A stretch of DNA of 64,000 nucleotides from Thiohalocapsa sp963698775 (GCA_963698775.1 CAVOSE010000028.1:66264-130263), one strand, 5' to 3'; positions 53,531-63,300 are shown, numbered from the stretch's first letter. The notes: generated by a model not told the origin, from the sequence alone. Numbers and translations are program-made.

Positions 53531-53850
53531 GGGGGCGGCGAATTGCCACGGCGACAAATTGATTCTGATCCCGATGACGGCCCGCAATCCATGCGCTTTC
53601 GCTCCGCCGCTGAGCTGCCACCGAAGGCCGTCGCCGCCATCACCGAACAGGTGCGGATCCGGGTGCTGCGCTGGTTTGCCCGCAGCGGGCTCATCGAGCG
53701 TGACGACGCGCGCGACATGCTTGCTTGGGAGAACAGCGGTTTTTCGTTGGACGCCGCGGTCTGTGTCGCCGCGAATGACCGCGCCGGCCTGGAGCGGCTG
53801 CTGTGGCCGTGTGTTCGGCTAATCCATGTCCGGTTTGTAGACCATTGCTG
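53531..53850 (+). pseudogene. IS91-family transposase C-terminal fragment fused to RAYT remnant
   Basis: In frame with the RAYT remnant the sequence continues ITEQVRIRVLRWFARSGLIE, RDDARDMLAWENSGFSLDAA and VCVAANDRAGLERLL. These are hallmarks of IS91-like (Y2) transposases, where relatives go on RYCARPPFA; here the text degrades to WPCVRLIHV. Catalytic tyrosines are outside the fragment. The join implies recombination between two kinds of HUH element. Confidence 0.65.
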
Positions 53851-53887
53851 CCGCCCTCAGCCGAAAAGGCGATGTCCGTTCTTGGCC

Positions 53888-53907
53888 TCTATGTGAAGCT
53901 TCACATA
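53888..53907. promoter_or_regulatory. Perfect 20-bp palindrome, operator-like
   Basis: CTATGTGAAGCTTCACATAG is fully self-complementary. A second short palindrome (GTAGCTAC) and another ACATAG follow within 20 bp. The arrangement looks like a repressor-binding cluster, but no adjacent intact gene clearly uses it. Confidence 0.4.
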
Positions 53908-54142
53908 GTTTGTAGCTACACATAGTGGCCGGTTGCGGTCGTAACCCTGACTCAGGACGAGCAGGCCTTGCGTAGATCCTCGGTGGGACCGGTTGCGGTG
54001 GAGCAATCCGAGCGGGTTAGGGCGGACTGCTCTGAGAAATCTCGCTGAAATACAGTGCGCGATAACACGATCACTGTGGTATCACGGGGCTTTCGCCGTG
54101 GCTACGGGGATTGCTTCGAGATACCGATGGCGAGCCGCAGAA

Positions 54143-54670
54143 TCAGGCAACGATGAGGACGCTGGCGTAGCCGAGCGCCAGTCCGACGATGGAGGCGACC
54201 AGCACGTCGCTTGGGTAATGCAGGCCAAGAACGATGCGCGAGGCGGCCACCAACACCGTAAATGGCACCAACAGCCAAGCGAGCTGCGGATAGTAGAACA
54301 GCGCGACGGTGCTGAAACTCACCGCCTGCAGCGTATGGCCTGATGGGAAGCTGTAGCGGTCGAGTGGCGGCGCCCCGGCGGTGATGTCCATGTCGTAGTG
54401 GCAGGGACGCACGCGCCTCGTCATGCCCTTGAGACTCTTGTAAAGCACCAGTGCCACGCCGCTCGTGAGCAACATGTGCAGTGCGGTCTCAAGGCCGTAC
54501 AGCCCGTCCACCAGCGGCATCACCACCATCAGGCTGTACCAGAAAACACCGTTGCCGAGCCGGCTGATCAACGCAAACGGACGGAAGAACCAGCGCTGGC
54601 GCGTGGATTGGCTCCAGCGCCGGCATACCGGTGTCTCCAGCTCATTCAGTAGTCGCAGCCATGGTTTCAT
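54143..54670 (-). CDS. PAP2-family phosphatase
   Basis: A ~175-residue membrane phosphatase with all three PAP2 motifs: KSLKGMTRRVRP, SFPSGHT and SRIVLGLHYPSD. About five hydrophobic segments are present. Substrates in this family include phosphatidic acid, PGP and undecaprenyl pyrophosphate. ATG 54670 is chosen (54,685 is possible); it lies inside the 3' end of the glycosyltransferase gene, so the two are translationally coupled. A diacylglycerol-producing role would supply the neighbouring glycosyltransferase, but that is inference. Confidence 0.88.
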   Translation of the reverse strand: MKPWLRLLNELETPVCRRWSQSTRQRWFFRPFALISRLGNGVFWYSLMVVMPLVDGLYGLETALHMLLTSGVALVLYKSLKGMTRRVRPCHYDMDITAGAPPLDRYSFPSGHTLQAVSFSTVALFYYPQLAWLLVPFTVLVAASRIVLGLHYPSDVLVASIVGLALGYASVLIVA

Positions 54671-55841
54671 GTCGGCCTCTGGCATCGGCGTGATGCCGGA
54701 TGACTTCGCGCAGGCGCTGCTCGACGCCGCCGATGACCCGATCCCAGCTCAGCGTTTCGGCCGTCTTGCGTGCCCGAGCACCCATGCATCGCAGTCTATC
54801 GCAGTCGGACGTTGCTGCAACCGTTGCGTCGATGAAGGCCTCGCGATCGGCCATCGGTACGAGGACGCCGTTCAGCCAACTGTCGATGTGTTCGTGGGCC
54901 GCGGCGTAATCGAAGGCGACCACGGGTAGGCCGCTGGCCATGGCCTCTGGCACCACATTGCCGAAGGTTTCGGTGAGGCTCGGAAAGACGAAGCAATCCG
55001 CTGATGCGTAGTGCCGAGCCAGGTCCTCCCCAACCCGGACGCCGGTGAAGACATAGTTCGGATGGCGGCGTCGCAGACGGTGCAGTTCCGGCCCGTCTCC
55101 GACCACAACGCAGCGCGCGTGGCGATGCGCTGCGGCGACGCCGTCGAACGCGTCCAGTGCAAGATCGATGTTCTTCTCCGGCGCGATGCGTCCGACATAG
55201 AGCGCAACCACCGACGCGTCGGCACAGCCCCACTGGCGGCGCAAGGCATCGCTGCGGCGGGCAGGTGAAAAGAGCCTGGTGTCGACGCCGCGACCAAACA
55301 CGTGCACGTTGCGAAAGCCATCTTCGTCCAGCTCATGTCCCAGCGCCGAGGTCGGCACCAGGGTGCCGTCAGAGCGATTGTGGAACTTGCGCAGGCTATT
55401 CATGATCGGACGCATCAATAGCCCGTAGCCGTAGTGCCGGCTGTACTGGTGAAACTGGGTGTGAAAGCCGGTCAGTACAGCGATGTCGCCAGTGCGTGCG
55501 GCATTCAGCGCGGCGTGGCCCAGCGGCCCCTGCGTGGCGACATAGACGACATCGGGGCGACGGCGGCGCCAGAGATGACGCAGCCGCCAGAACACGGGCA
55601 GACCGAAGCGCAGACCGCGATAGCCCGGAATCGGCAGGCCTGGTACGAGCACTTGGCCCAGTGGCGCCCTGCCGAGTCCGTGGTCGGTGCCTTGTCGGGG
55701 TCGTATCACCGTCACCTGATGCCCGAGCCTGGTCAGACCTTCCACCAGCTGGCGCATGGTATTGGCGACGCCGTTGATCTCCGGCGGATAGGTTTCAGTG
55801 ACGACAGCAATCGTCAGGCCGTTTGGATCACTGCTAGGCAT
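54642..55841 (-). CDS. GT4-family glycosyltransferase
   Basis: A 399-residue GT-B-fold transferase. The N-terminal domain has VTETYPPEINGVANTMRQLV and FHTQFHQYSRHYGYG. The C-terminal nucleotide-sugar site has ALYVGRIAPEKNIDLALDAF, SADCFVFPSLTETFGNVVPE with the E-x7-E motif, and MASGLPVVAFDYAAAHEHI. It most resembles enzymes that glycosylate diacylglycerol or phosphatidyl-inositol mannosides, such as MgtA and Agt types. Its 3' end overlaps the PAP2 start and its 5' end is 24 bp from the acyltransferase stop. Confidence 0.9.
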   Translation of the reverse strand: MPSSDPNGLTIAVVTETYPPEINGVANTMRQLVEGLTRLGHQVTVIRPRQGTDHGLGRAPLGQVLVPGLPIPGYRGLRFGLPVFWRLRHLWRRRRPDVVYVATQGPLGHAALNAARTGDIAVLTGFHTQFHQYSRHYGYGLLMRPIMNSLRKFHNRSDGTLVPTSALGHELDEDGFRNVHVFGRGVDTRLFSPARRSDALRRQWGCADASVVALYVGRIAPEKNIDLALDAFDGVAAAHRHARCVVVGDGPELHRLRRRHPNYVFTGVRVGEDLARHYASADCFVFPSLTETFGNVVPEAMASGLPVVAFDYAAAHEHIDSWLNGVLVPMADREAFIDATVAATSDCDRLRCMGARARKTAETLSWDRVIGGVEQRLREVIRHHADARGRHETMAATTE

Positions 55842-55865
55842 GCGGTTACTCCGCGAGGGGTGTGG

Positions 55866-56711
55866 TCAGCGGTGCGTTGCGGCACGTGGCCGCGACCGCG
55901 TATCCCGCGGCACGCCGGATCTGAGCGCGGCGGCATCCGTTAAGCCGAGTCGCGCGGCGATAGCGACGCGGGCTGAGTCGGACAGGGTGCGACGGGCGCG
56001 GTCCGTCGCGTTGACCGGCTCGAGAAAGGCTACGTCGACGCGCATGCCCGGATGCCGCAGCACCCGCAGCAGGTGTGCGACGAGGGTGTCGTCGTCGATA
56101 TAGGGCGCGATGGGGTCGGGCCTCGCATTGCTGCCGTAGCGGATCGCGACGGGTTGTAGTTCGAGGTCCGTCCGTTGTGCCGCCGCGAATAGCCGAGGAT
56201 GGAAACGCCGCATCGAGCGGCCGTCGCTGGTGGTGCCTTCTGGAAAGATCATCACGGAACCACCGCCCTCGAGCCGCGCGATGATCTGTTCGATCGTCGC
56301 CGCGGTTTGGTTGGCGCCGCGCTTGATGAACAGCGTGCCCGATGCCCTTGCCAGCCAGCCAACGATTGGCCAACGGCGCACCTCGTCTTTCGACACGAAG
56401 GTCATGGGACCGAGTGCGCCGAGTACCGGAACGTCAAGCCAAGAGATGTGGTTGGCGACCAGCAAAGCACCCGCGCGCGCCTCCCCGGTCGACTGCAGCC
56501 TGATGGCCAGGCACTCACAGAGCCGGCGGTGCCACCATTGGGTTGCCGAGGGCACCCAGCCGGAACGCAGGCCGACTAGGCGCGACAGGCCGCCGGCCAG
56601 CGCGAGTAGTGTTCCTGTCACCACATGTTCCGTGACGCGCAGGGCGCGCCAGACCGGGCCGATGACGGCTTCCACGGCAATGTGCGGGTCAGTGTTCGGC
56701 AACGCGCTCAA
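55866..56711 (-). CDS. olsA: PlsC/OlsA-like 1-acyl-glycerol or lyso-ornithine-lipid acyltransferase
   Basis: A 281-residue member of the PlsC family. The catalytic NHISWLDV (NHxxxxD) lies near residue 87, then FIKRGANQTAATIEQI and FPEGTTSDGR with the substrate-binding FPEGT. A hydrophobic N-terminal segment (VVTGTLLALAGGLSRLVGL) anchors it to the membrane. Its start overlaps the end of the OlsB-like gene by 23 nt, the usual olsB-olsA pairing, so O-acylation of lyso-ornithine lipid is favoured over general phosphatidic-acid synthesis. Confidence 0.82.
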   Translation of the reverse strand: MSALPNTDPHIAVEAVIGPVWRALRVTEHVVTGTLLALAGGLSRLVGLRSGWVPSATQWWHRRLCECLAIRLQSTGEARAGALLVANHISWLDVPVLGALGPMTFVSKDEVRRWPIVGWLARASGTLFIKRGANQTAATIEQIIARLEGGGSVMIFPEGTTSDGRSMRRFHPRLFAAAQRTDLELQPVAIRYGSNARPDPIAPYIDDDTLVAHLLRVLRHPGMRVDVAFLEPVNATDRARRTLSDSARVAIAARLGLTDAAALRSGVPRDTRSRPRAATHR

Positions 56712-57456
56712 GAAAGTGCCTGGCGTAGGCGGGATTGAGTTGGTTTACATCGAGCAGCATCAGCACGTCTCCAACCTCGAAGTTCGGGTCGCGGCAGGGT
56801 TCGCCGCAGGCCTTGGCGCCGAGGCGTACATAGGCCTTCAGTAATGCCGGAAGCGGCGCGTCGAGCATGTTGCCCGGCAGGTTGCGAGTTAACAGCGGCG
56901 CGCGTGGGACGACGCGCAGATCTGACGGTGCCATGGCCTGGCGACGCAGCCGGTTCATAATCGCCTGGGCCTGGTAGTCGCATTCCCCCAGTGGCACCGA
57001 TGCACAGCCGAACAGGTAGTCGATGCGGTGCAGCTGGATGTAGCCGGCAATGCCCGACCAGAGCACAGCGATGGCGGAGCCCTGCCGGCATTCTGGCGCA
57101 ATGCAGGTACGGCCTACCTCAAGCAAGTGACCGGGCAGCGACGCGATTGGGCCAAGGTCGAATTCGCCCTCCGAGTACCAACGGCCGAGGCGCCGTGCGT
57201 CATCGCTGTTCAGTAGTCGCGTACAGCCAACCACGTCACCGCTCCTGGTCTCGCGCACGAGCAGGTGGTGGCAGTAGTCGTCGAACTCGTCGACGTCGAG
57301 GCCCGTATGGCCGGGTTTCAATGTTGCCCCCAGCTCTTGGCCGAAGACCCGATAGCGCAGCGCCTGTGCAGCGCGGACCTCGTCCGGTCCCGCGGCCAAT
57401 TCGACATAGAGACGCTCCCCGCGCTTGACCGGCAGCGCAGACATGCTCGCTCCCAT
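56689..57456 (-). CDS. olsB: OlsB-like ornithine-acyl-ACP N-acyltransferase
   Basis: A ~255-residue GNAT-type N-acyltransferase. RGERLYVELAAGPDEVRAAQ, then ALRYRVFGQELGA and HTGLDVDEFDDYCHHLLVRE are characteristic OlsB/hemolysin-like sequence. LLEVGRTCIAPECRQGSAIA and LFGCASVPL follow. OlsB makes 3-hydroxyacyl-ornithine from ornithine and acyl-ACP. ATG 57456 (with GGTAAGG upstream) and ATG 57444 (with GGGAG upstream) are both good starts; longer reading from 57,558 is improbable. It is the first gene of the minus-strand lipid cluster. Confidence 0.82.
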   Translation of the reverse strand: MGASMSALPVKRGERLYVELAAGPDEVRAAQALRYRVFGQELGATLKPGHTGLDVDEFDDYCHHLLVRETRSGDVVGCTRLLNSDDARRLGRWYSEGEFDLGPIASLPGHLLEVGRTCIAPECRQGSAIAVLWSGIAGYIQLHRIDYLFGCASVPLGECDYQAQAIMNRLRRQAMAPSDLRVVPRAPLLTRNLPGNMLDAPLPALLKAYVRLGAKACGEPCRDPNFEVGDVLMLLDVNQLNPAYARHFLERVAEH

Positions 57457-57660
57457 GATTGCCTTACCCCGCAGTGACTGAACAAGAGTCGAATGCGTGA
57501 TCATAGCGACCCTCGATTGCAGCCGCGTGTGGGTGCCGTGAACGAACGATGAATGCACGGCTCGCGTTGATGTGGTGGGGCGAGTCCGGCCGGAAGCGGC
57601 CGAGAACGGCCTCGTGCACCGCTGCGGAAGTTCCGAGGCCGTTGGAGTACCCCTCTGCGC

Positions 57661-57726
57661 TGTGGGAGCGACTTGCAGTCGCGACTATCCCCGTCGCGGC
57701 CGTCGCGATTGCAAATCGCTCCCACA
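57661..57726. repeat. BIME-like pair of inverted REP sequences
   Basis: TGTGGGAGCGACTTGCAGTC (left) and GATTGCAAATCGCTCCCACA (right) are inverted copies; over 25 bp the arms differ at two positions. Each half has its own stem (GCGAC-TTGCA-GTCGC). This is the standard form of bacterial interspersed mosaic elements made of two REPs. Confidence 0.8.
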
Positions 57727-57806
57727 ACCGCGGCTGGTCTCGGCATTTTCGCAGTGAAGCACTCGATTGCTTGGGGCGCCGAATGCTTGCAGATGAGTCA
57801 AATTTG

Positions 57807-57865
57807 CGTTCGTCGTTGTCGAAATCGACTACCCGACTACGATTGCGACAACGATGATCACGGCC
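57807..57865. repeat. CGACAACG-type palindromic repeat, copy D
   Basis: GCGTTCGTCGTTGTCGAAAT, then CGACTACCCGACTACG and GCGACAACGATGATCA, share arm and core with copy B at 35,218 (TCGTTGTCG-AATCGAC ... CGACAACGAT-ATCA). Confidence 0.65.
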
Positions 57866-57930
57866 CAGCTTGCTAAAACGGCGATCATGACTCGTTCGGT
57901 CTGAGGCGAAACCTCGCTGCTGCTTGGACG

Positions 57931-58601
57931 TTAGTCCGCAGGTTGTGGGGGGCGCAGCGACAGGATAGGCCAACCCCGTTCCCGCGCCAGCGCGCTCAAG
58001 CGTGGGTCGGGGTCCACCGCCACGGGGTGATCAACGCGCTCCAGCAGCGGTACGTCGTTGATCGAATCGCTATAGAAGTGGCTGCCGGTTAGGATTTCAT
58101 CCCGCGCCTGCAGCCACTGCTCGAGACGCTGTACCTTGCCGTGTTGAAAGGCGGGGATGCCGGCGACCGCGCCGGTATAGCGGCCGTCGCGCTGCTCCGG
58201 CTCGGTGGCGATCAGATGCGGGATGCCGTAGCGCTCGGCAATCGGCGCCGTGACGAAGGCATTGGTCGCGGTGATGATCAGCAGCGTATCGCCGGCCGCA
58301 CGATGACGCTCGACCAACGCCTGTGCCGCCGGAAGGAGGATCGGGTCGATGCGCCTGGCGATAATCTGCTCGCCAGGCCAGCAGAGCGTCCATGTCGTGC
58401 GCGCTGAGGGGTTGCAGCGCGAAATGCAGAAAGGCGTCGATATCGAGCCGCTCGTCGCGGTAGTCGGCATAGAATCGGGCATCGGCCGCCTCATAGGCGG
58501 CGCCGTCGACGACGCCGATCTCCACCAGGTGTTGTCCCCAGAGGTAATCCGAGTCGCCGGCAATCAAGGGTATTGTCGAGATCGAAGATGGCAAGCGGCA
58601 T
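57931..58601 (-). pseudogene. HAD-superfamily phosphatase (SerB/CicA-like), frameshifted twice
   Basis: The start MPLAIFDLDNTL (HAD motif I, nucleophile Asp) breaks near 58,570. The next frame has GDSDYLWGQHLVEIGVVDGA to SAHDMDALLAW. The third frame has GEQIIARRIDPILLPAAQAL, LLIITATNAFVTAPIAERYG (motif II), HGKVQRLEQWL (motif III Lys) and FYSDSINDVPLLERV (motif IV). Single-base changes at ~58,570 and ~58,375 would restore one 223-residue protein. This HAD gene is the normal neighbour of rppH-ptsP. Since all motifs are preserved, sequence error is more likely than decay. Confidence 0.8.
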
Positions 58602-58729
58602 GCTCAGCTCCCGCGCTAATTGGTTGGTTTGCGACGAAGGTAGCCGGAACGCCGGCATATCAGCAAAGACTGAATTACTCGTGGATTTGCCCCGCCCGCG
58701 CAGAGTGTGGAAAAATGCCGGGAAGCTCA

Positions 58730-59321
58730 ATGAGGTACGCCACCTTGATCGACCGGGACGGTTTCAGGCCGAATGTTGGCATCATTCTTTGCAATGATCA
58801 GCGCAGACTCTTCTGGGGGCGGCGCATTGGTCAGAATGCTTGGCAGTTCCCCCAGGGTGGCATCAAGCCCGACGAGAGCCCGATGGAGGCCATGTATCGG
58901 GAACTCGAAGAGGAAGTGGGCCTGCGCGCGCAGCAGGTCAGCGTGCCGCACGTGCACCCGCGGTTGGCTCCGCTATCGGTTGCCGAAACGCTTTATTCGT
59001 CGCCATTGCGGCCCGATCTGCATCGGCCAGAAACAGGTCTGGTAGTTGCTGCGGGTGACCTGCGGCGAGGGCGACTTCTGTCTCGACCGCTCCGCCAAGC
59101 CCGAGTTCGATGCCTGGCGCTGGGTGCGGTACTGGTACCCGTTGCGCGAGGTCGTGTATTTCAAGCGTCGCGTCTATGAGCAGGCCCTCCAGGAGCTTGC
59201 CCCGCTCCTTTACCCGGACAGTGTGCCGTTGCCGGAGCAGCGACCCGATGTGCGGGAGCAGCTTCCGGAACTCGCCCAGCAGGACGCGCGCGGACTCGGG
59301 TATCTGCGCCAACGTCGCTGA
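58730..59321 (+). pseudogene. rppH: RNA pyrophosphohydrolase RppH (NudH), frameshifted with in-frame stop
   Basis: RppH removes pyrophosphate from mRNA 5' ends to start decay. MRYATLIDRDGFRPNVGIIL, WQFPQGGIKPDESPMEAMYR and ELEEEVGLRAQQV contain the Nudix box (GGIKPDESPMEAMYRELEEE). Near 58,955 the frame shifts to GWLRYRLPKRFIRRH and CIGQKQVW, then a TAG, then LLRVTCGEGDFCLDRSAKPE and WYPLREVVYFKRRVYEQAL. ATG 58730 has GGGAAG upstream. One base deletion/insertion and one substitution would restore a normal-length protein with a C-terminal extension after LPEQRPDV. Confidence 0.85.
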
Positions 59322-59382
59322 GTCCGTTCTTCAGTTGCTGTCGCCCGGCGCGCCGGCTTACCGGTTGAGACCATCATTCCCC

Positions 59383-61647
59383 ATGCTCGAGCCCTTGCGC
59401 CGTATCTCGTTCAAGCCGTTAACAAGGCCGCCTCCCTCGAGGACGCGCTGGACATCATCGTACGCGAGGTAAAGCAGGCGGTCGGCGCCGACGTCTGCTC
59501 GGTCTATCTACTCGATGCCGACCGTCGCGAGCACGTCTTGCAAGCGACCGATGGGCTGCGCGCAGACGCCGTCGGACGGGTCCGGCTGCCGTTGCACCGG
59601 GGCTTGATCGGCTGGGTAACGGAGCGCGCCGATGTCGTCAATCTGGACGACGGCAGCCATCATCCCCGCTACCTCTGTATCGAGGACACCGGTGAAGAAG
59701 GTTTTCGAGCCTTCCTGGGGGCGCCCATCATCCAGAACCGCAAGGTGCTTGGGGTGCTGGTGCTGCGCCAGCGCGAACCGCACGCGTTTTCCGATGACGA
59801 GGTCACCTTCGTTATCACGCTGGCCGTGCAGCTCGCGGCGGCGATTGCGCTGGCCCGCAACACCGGCGAACTCGACCGCACGCGCTTGCAGGATGGTCTA
59901 TCGCATCGTTTCCTCGGCGGGATTGCGGCATCGCCGGGTATCGCCTTTGGGACCGCCTACGTTGTCTATCCCGCCGCCGAGCTAGATGCGGTGCCGGACA
60001 AGCCCGCAATGGACCCTGAGGCGGAGGTCCGCGCTTTTCGAAATTCGCGCTGGCGGATGTCGCCAGCGATATTTCGGACGGCATCGCGCATCGGTCACGG
60101 CCTGCGTGATGAGGACCGCGCGCTGTTTAACGCCTGGCGGCTGATGCTGGAGAGCGAATCCCTGATCGACGACACGCTGTCGCGCATCCGCGGCGGCAAC
60201 TGGGCGCAGGGTGCGCTGCGCGACACCATCGCTCGAGCACGCCGAGGTGTTTCAGCGCATGGACGACGCCTATTTGCGCGAACGCGGCTCGGATGTCCGT
60301 GACCTCGGTCGCCAGGTGTTGTTGCGGCTGCAGAATCGCGACGCCCCGCCGATCGCGTATCCGCCACGCACCATCCTGGTGGGCGATGAGATCAGCGCCA
60401 TGCAGATTGCCGATGTGCCGCGCGAATCGTTGGCCGGCATCGTCAGCAGCACCGGCTCCGGATCGTCGCATATCGCGATCTTGGCGCGCGGCATGGGCGT
60501 GCCGGCGGCCATGGGCATTGCTGAGCTGCCGGTGGGTCGCATCGAGGGCCGCGACATCATCGTCGACGGCTACCGCGGACGGGTCTACGTGCTCCACCGT
60601 CGCCGACCGTGCGCGCCGAGTACGATCGACTCGCCGCCGACGACCGCGAACTGTCCGCGGAACTCGACGAGTTGCGCGGACAAGCGTCCGAGACCACGGA
60701 CGGCTACGCGTTGCAACTGTTCCTCAACACGGGCCTAGTGTCGGAGCAAAGACCGCTGGGTATCGAGGAATCCGCGGGGGTCGGGCTGTACCGTACCGAA
60801 CTGCCGTTCCTGGTGCGTGATCGTTTCCCGGGCGAGAAGGCGCAGATGCAGAATTACCGTCAGGTACTCGAAACCTTTGCGCCTCGCCCGGTCACCATTC
60901 GCACCCTCGACATCGGTGGCGATAAGCCGCTGCCCTACTTCCCGGTGCAGGAATCAAACCCCTTTCTTGGTTGGCGCGGCATCCGCATCACGCGCGACCA
61001 TCCCGAGATCTTCATCACCCAGGTCCGCGCCATGTTGCGCGCCGCCATCGGCCTCGACAATTTGCAGTTGCTGTTGCCGATGATCACCACGGTGGATGAG
61101 GTGGACGACGCGCGATCGCTGATCCAGCGAGCCTGCGACGAGCTGGAGGACGAGGTATGATGTCATGATGCCCCCGGTGGGCGTCATGGTGGAGGTGCCG
61201 GCGGCGGTCTACCAGGCGGACGCGCTGGCCCGTCGGGCGGTCCGAACTGTTCGTCTACGAACGACTCGACCCAGTATCTGCTCGCCGTCGATCGCAACAA
61301 CGCGCATGTGGCGTCCATCTACGACGAATTGCACCCGGCGGTGCTGCGGGCGTTGATGACGGTGGTCGCCGGTGCGCGCGTTTATGGCCGCGAGGTCAGC
61401 GTCTGTGGGTATGGCCGGCGATCCATTGGCGGCGGTGCTGTTGCTCGGCATCGGCGTGCACAATCTCAGCATGGGCGCCGGCAGCCTGCTGCGCGTCAAG
61501 GGGGTTATCCGCAGCATGAGCCGCGCCCGGGCGCGCGAACTACTCCGCGTCGCACTGCAATGTGAAACTGGCCTTGCGGTGCGTCGCTTGATGATGGAAG
61601 CGTTGGAGGACGTCGGCCTGGGCGGCCTGGTGCGGCCCGGTCGCTGA
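59383..61647 (+). pseudogene. ptsP: PEP-protein phosphotransferase of nitrogen PTS (EI-Ntr), multiple frameshifts
   Basis: EI-Ntr passes phosphate from PEP to NPr in the regulatory nitrogen PTS. Pieces in order: MLEPLRRI; GAF domain with DVCSVYLLDADRREHVLQAT and FLGAPIIQNRKVLGVLVLRQ; GGIAASPGIAFGTAYVV; ESESLIDDTLSRIRGGNWAQ; the phospho-His loop GIVSSTGSGSSHIAILARGM; GIEESAGVGLYRTELPFLVR; TIRTLDIGGDKPLPYFPVQE; SNPFLGWRGIRITRDHPEIF; MPPVGVMVEVPAAVYQADAL; DRNNAHVASIYDELHPAVLR; AGDPLAAVLLLGIGVHNLSM. Frame changes occur near 59,410, 60,040-60,090, 60,232, 60,600, 61,160, 61,240 and 61,415. Order and motifs are complete, so base errors are suspected. Confidence 0.85.
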
Positions 61648-61714
61648 GCCGGGGCACTGAGATGAACCGACGGGTCGGGCGCGGATAAGGCCCGCGCCGA
61701 CTCCAGCCGCGGCC

Positions 61715-62788
61715 TCAGTCGCCGGAGTGGTAGGGCCGACTCAGTTCGGTGCACGGCCTCGACCATGGCCGCCGGGTGCTCCGGGTTCACGTCCGGATGG
61801 ATGCCGTGGCCGAGATTGAAGACATGGCCCGACCCGGCGCCATAGCTCGCCAGCACGCGACCGACCTCGCGGCGGATGCGATCGGGTGACGCGTACAGCG
61901 TGCAGGGTCGAGGTTGCCCTGCAGCGCCACCTTGCCACCGGTCAGCCGGCGGGCATCGGCGAGGTCGGTGGTCCAGTCCACGCCGAGGGCATCGCAGCCG
62001 GTCTCCGCCATGCGATCGAGCCATTGGCCGCCACCCTTAGTGAACAGGATCACCGGTACCCGGCGACCATCCGCCTCGCGCGTTATCCCGTTGACGATGC
62101 GCTCCATGTAGCGTAGCGAGAAGTCGCGATAGTCGCTCGGGGTCAGCACGCCGCCCAGGTGTCGAAGATCATCGCCGCCTGGGCGCCGCTCGCGATTGGG
62201 CGTTTATGTACTCTATGACGCTCTCGGCCACCTTGCCGAGCAAGGCGTGCATCAGGTTGGGACGATCGAACATCATCGCCTTGCCGTGGGCGAAGTTCTT
62301 GGTGGCGCTGCCCTCGACCACGTAGGTGGCCAGCGTCCAGGGGCTGCGGAAGCTCGATCAGCGGCACCGGCCGTTGAGTTCCTTGCGGATCAGCGCGACG
62401 GCCTCCATCACGTAGCCGAGTTCGCTGTGCATGTCGGTGTTGCCCGGGCCGCTCGCCACGTCCTCCGCGTTGTGCCAACGGCGCTCGAAGCGGCGGGCCC
62501 GTCGCCGGCGCCAAGGTGACAGGTCGAGGCCGATCGCGTCGGGCACGGTCAGGATGTCCGAGAACAGGATCGCGGCGTCCAGCGGGAAACCGCCCCAACG
62601 GCTGGAGCGTGACCTCGGCGGCGCGCTCGGGCTGGCGGCAGAGGTCCAGGAAGCTGCCGGCGCGTCCGCGCGCCGCGCGGTACTCGGGCAGGTAGCGGCC
62701 GGCCTGGCGCATCAGCCAGACTGGGGTATAGGAAACGGGCTCGCGCAGGCAAGGCGCGCAGGAAGGTGTCGTTTTTGAGCTCGGTCAC
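61715..62788 (-). pseudogene. hemE: Uroporphyrinogen decarboxylase, multiple frameshifts
   Basis: HemE decarboxylates uroporphyrinogen III to coproporphyrinogen III in heme and bacteriochlorophyll synthesis. Pieces: MTELKNDTFLRAL (start GTG 62788); MRQAGRYLPEYRAARGRAGS with the conserved Arg/Gln of the active site; VPDAIGLDLS; AMIFDTWA; YRDFSLRYMERIVNGITREA; GVDWTTDLADARRLTGGKVA and LQGNLDP; VFNLGHGIHPDVNPEHPAAM; and, after a last shift, LSRPYHSGD with stop at 61,715. At least four frame changes are needed. The enzyme is usually essential, so the breaks are likely sequence errors. Confidence 0.85.
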
Positions 62789-63300
62789 TGAATCGGTCTC
62801 TAGTTCTGGTTCGTGGGTCTTGGTCTGGGGCGGGGTTCCGCGAGGCCTGATAATGGGTTCGGCGTCTAGTGGCGCAGGATACTACAGCCGGCAGCGCCGC
62901 GGGCAGGACGCGCCGCCTTGCCTACGTCGGCCGACGCCAAATGCGGTACGGTCGGCGATGATGGGTATCGCGCATCTGGCCGAGCAGATCGAGTATCAGG
63001 GCGAGAGCGAACAACCTGACCTGGCGTGCCACATGGCCTCGCGCGTTGCGAAAAGGGGTACGCATAGAGGCATTGAACTCGGGCGAGCTATCGTCAACAC
63101 CAATCGATACGACCGACACTGCCTGTTGGCGCGGAGCAATTCAGTGGCCTACGGTTTAGAGTGCGCGTTGCTTCCATAACAAAATAGTGCGACTTTGCAC
63201 TTCGGCGTTTTCTTAGGACCGAAGCACAAAGACAGGCACAACAAGACGAGCGGCGTTGCACACCACAGTCGACCCACCATAGTTGAGGAGCTCATTCCTA
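62789..63300. other. Intergenic region between divergent hemE and katG
   Basis: This 512-bp region separates two divergent genes and should contain both promoters. Short open frames occur on both strands but show no family pattern. I found no confident -35/-10 pair, tRNA or repeat. Given the error rate around it, a small damaged gene cannot be excluded. Confidence 0.45.

Larger units (their letters stand above)
57559..57930. other. Intergenic region holding two kinds of palindromic repeat
   Basis: This 372-bp gap between olsB and the HAD gene contains a paired REP unit and CGACAACG repeat copy D, listed separately. No gene is seen. Confidence 0.7.

Noticed and set aside
57538..57555. Pho-box-like 7-4-7 repeat (CATTCAT-CGTT-CGTTCAC on the minus strand) upstream of olsB
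   Set aside because: Each half matches only 5 of 7 positions and the best -10 (TATGAT) is about 30 bp away, too far for a normal PhoB promoter.
62922..63119. Small minus-strand gene between hemE and katG
   Set aside because: No ribosome binding site, no motif, and the region has a high indel rate.
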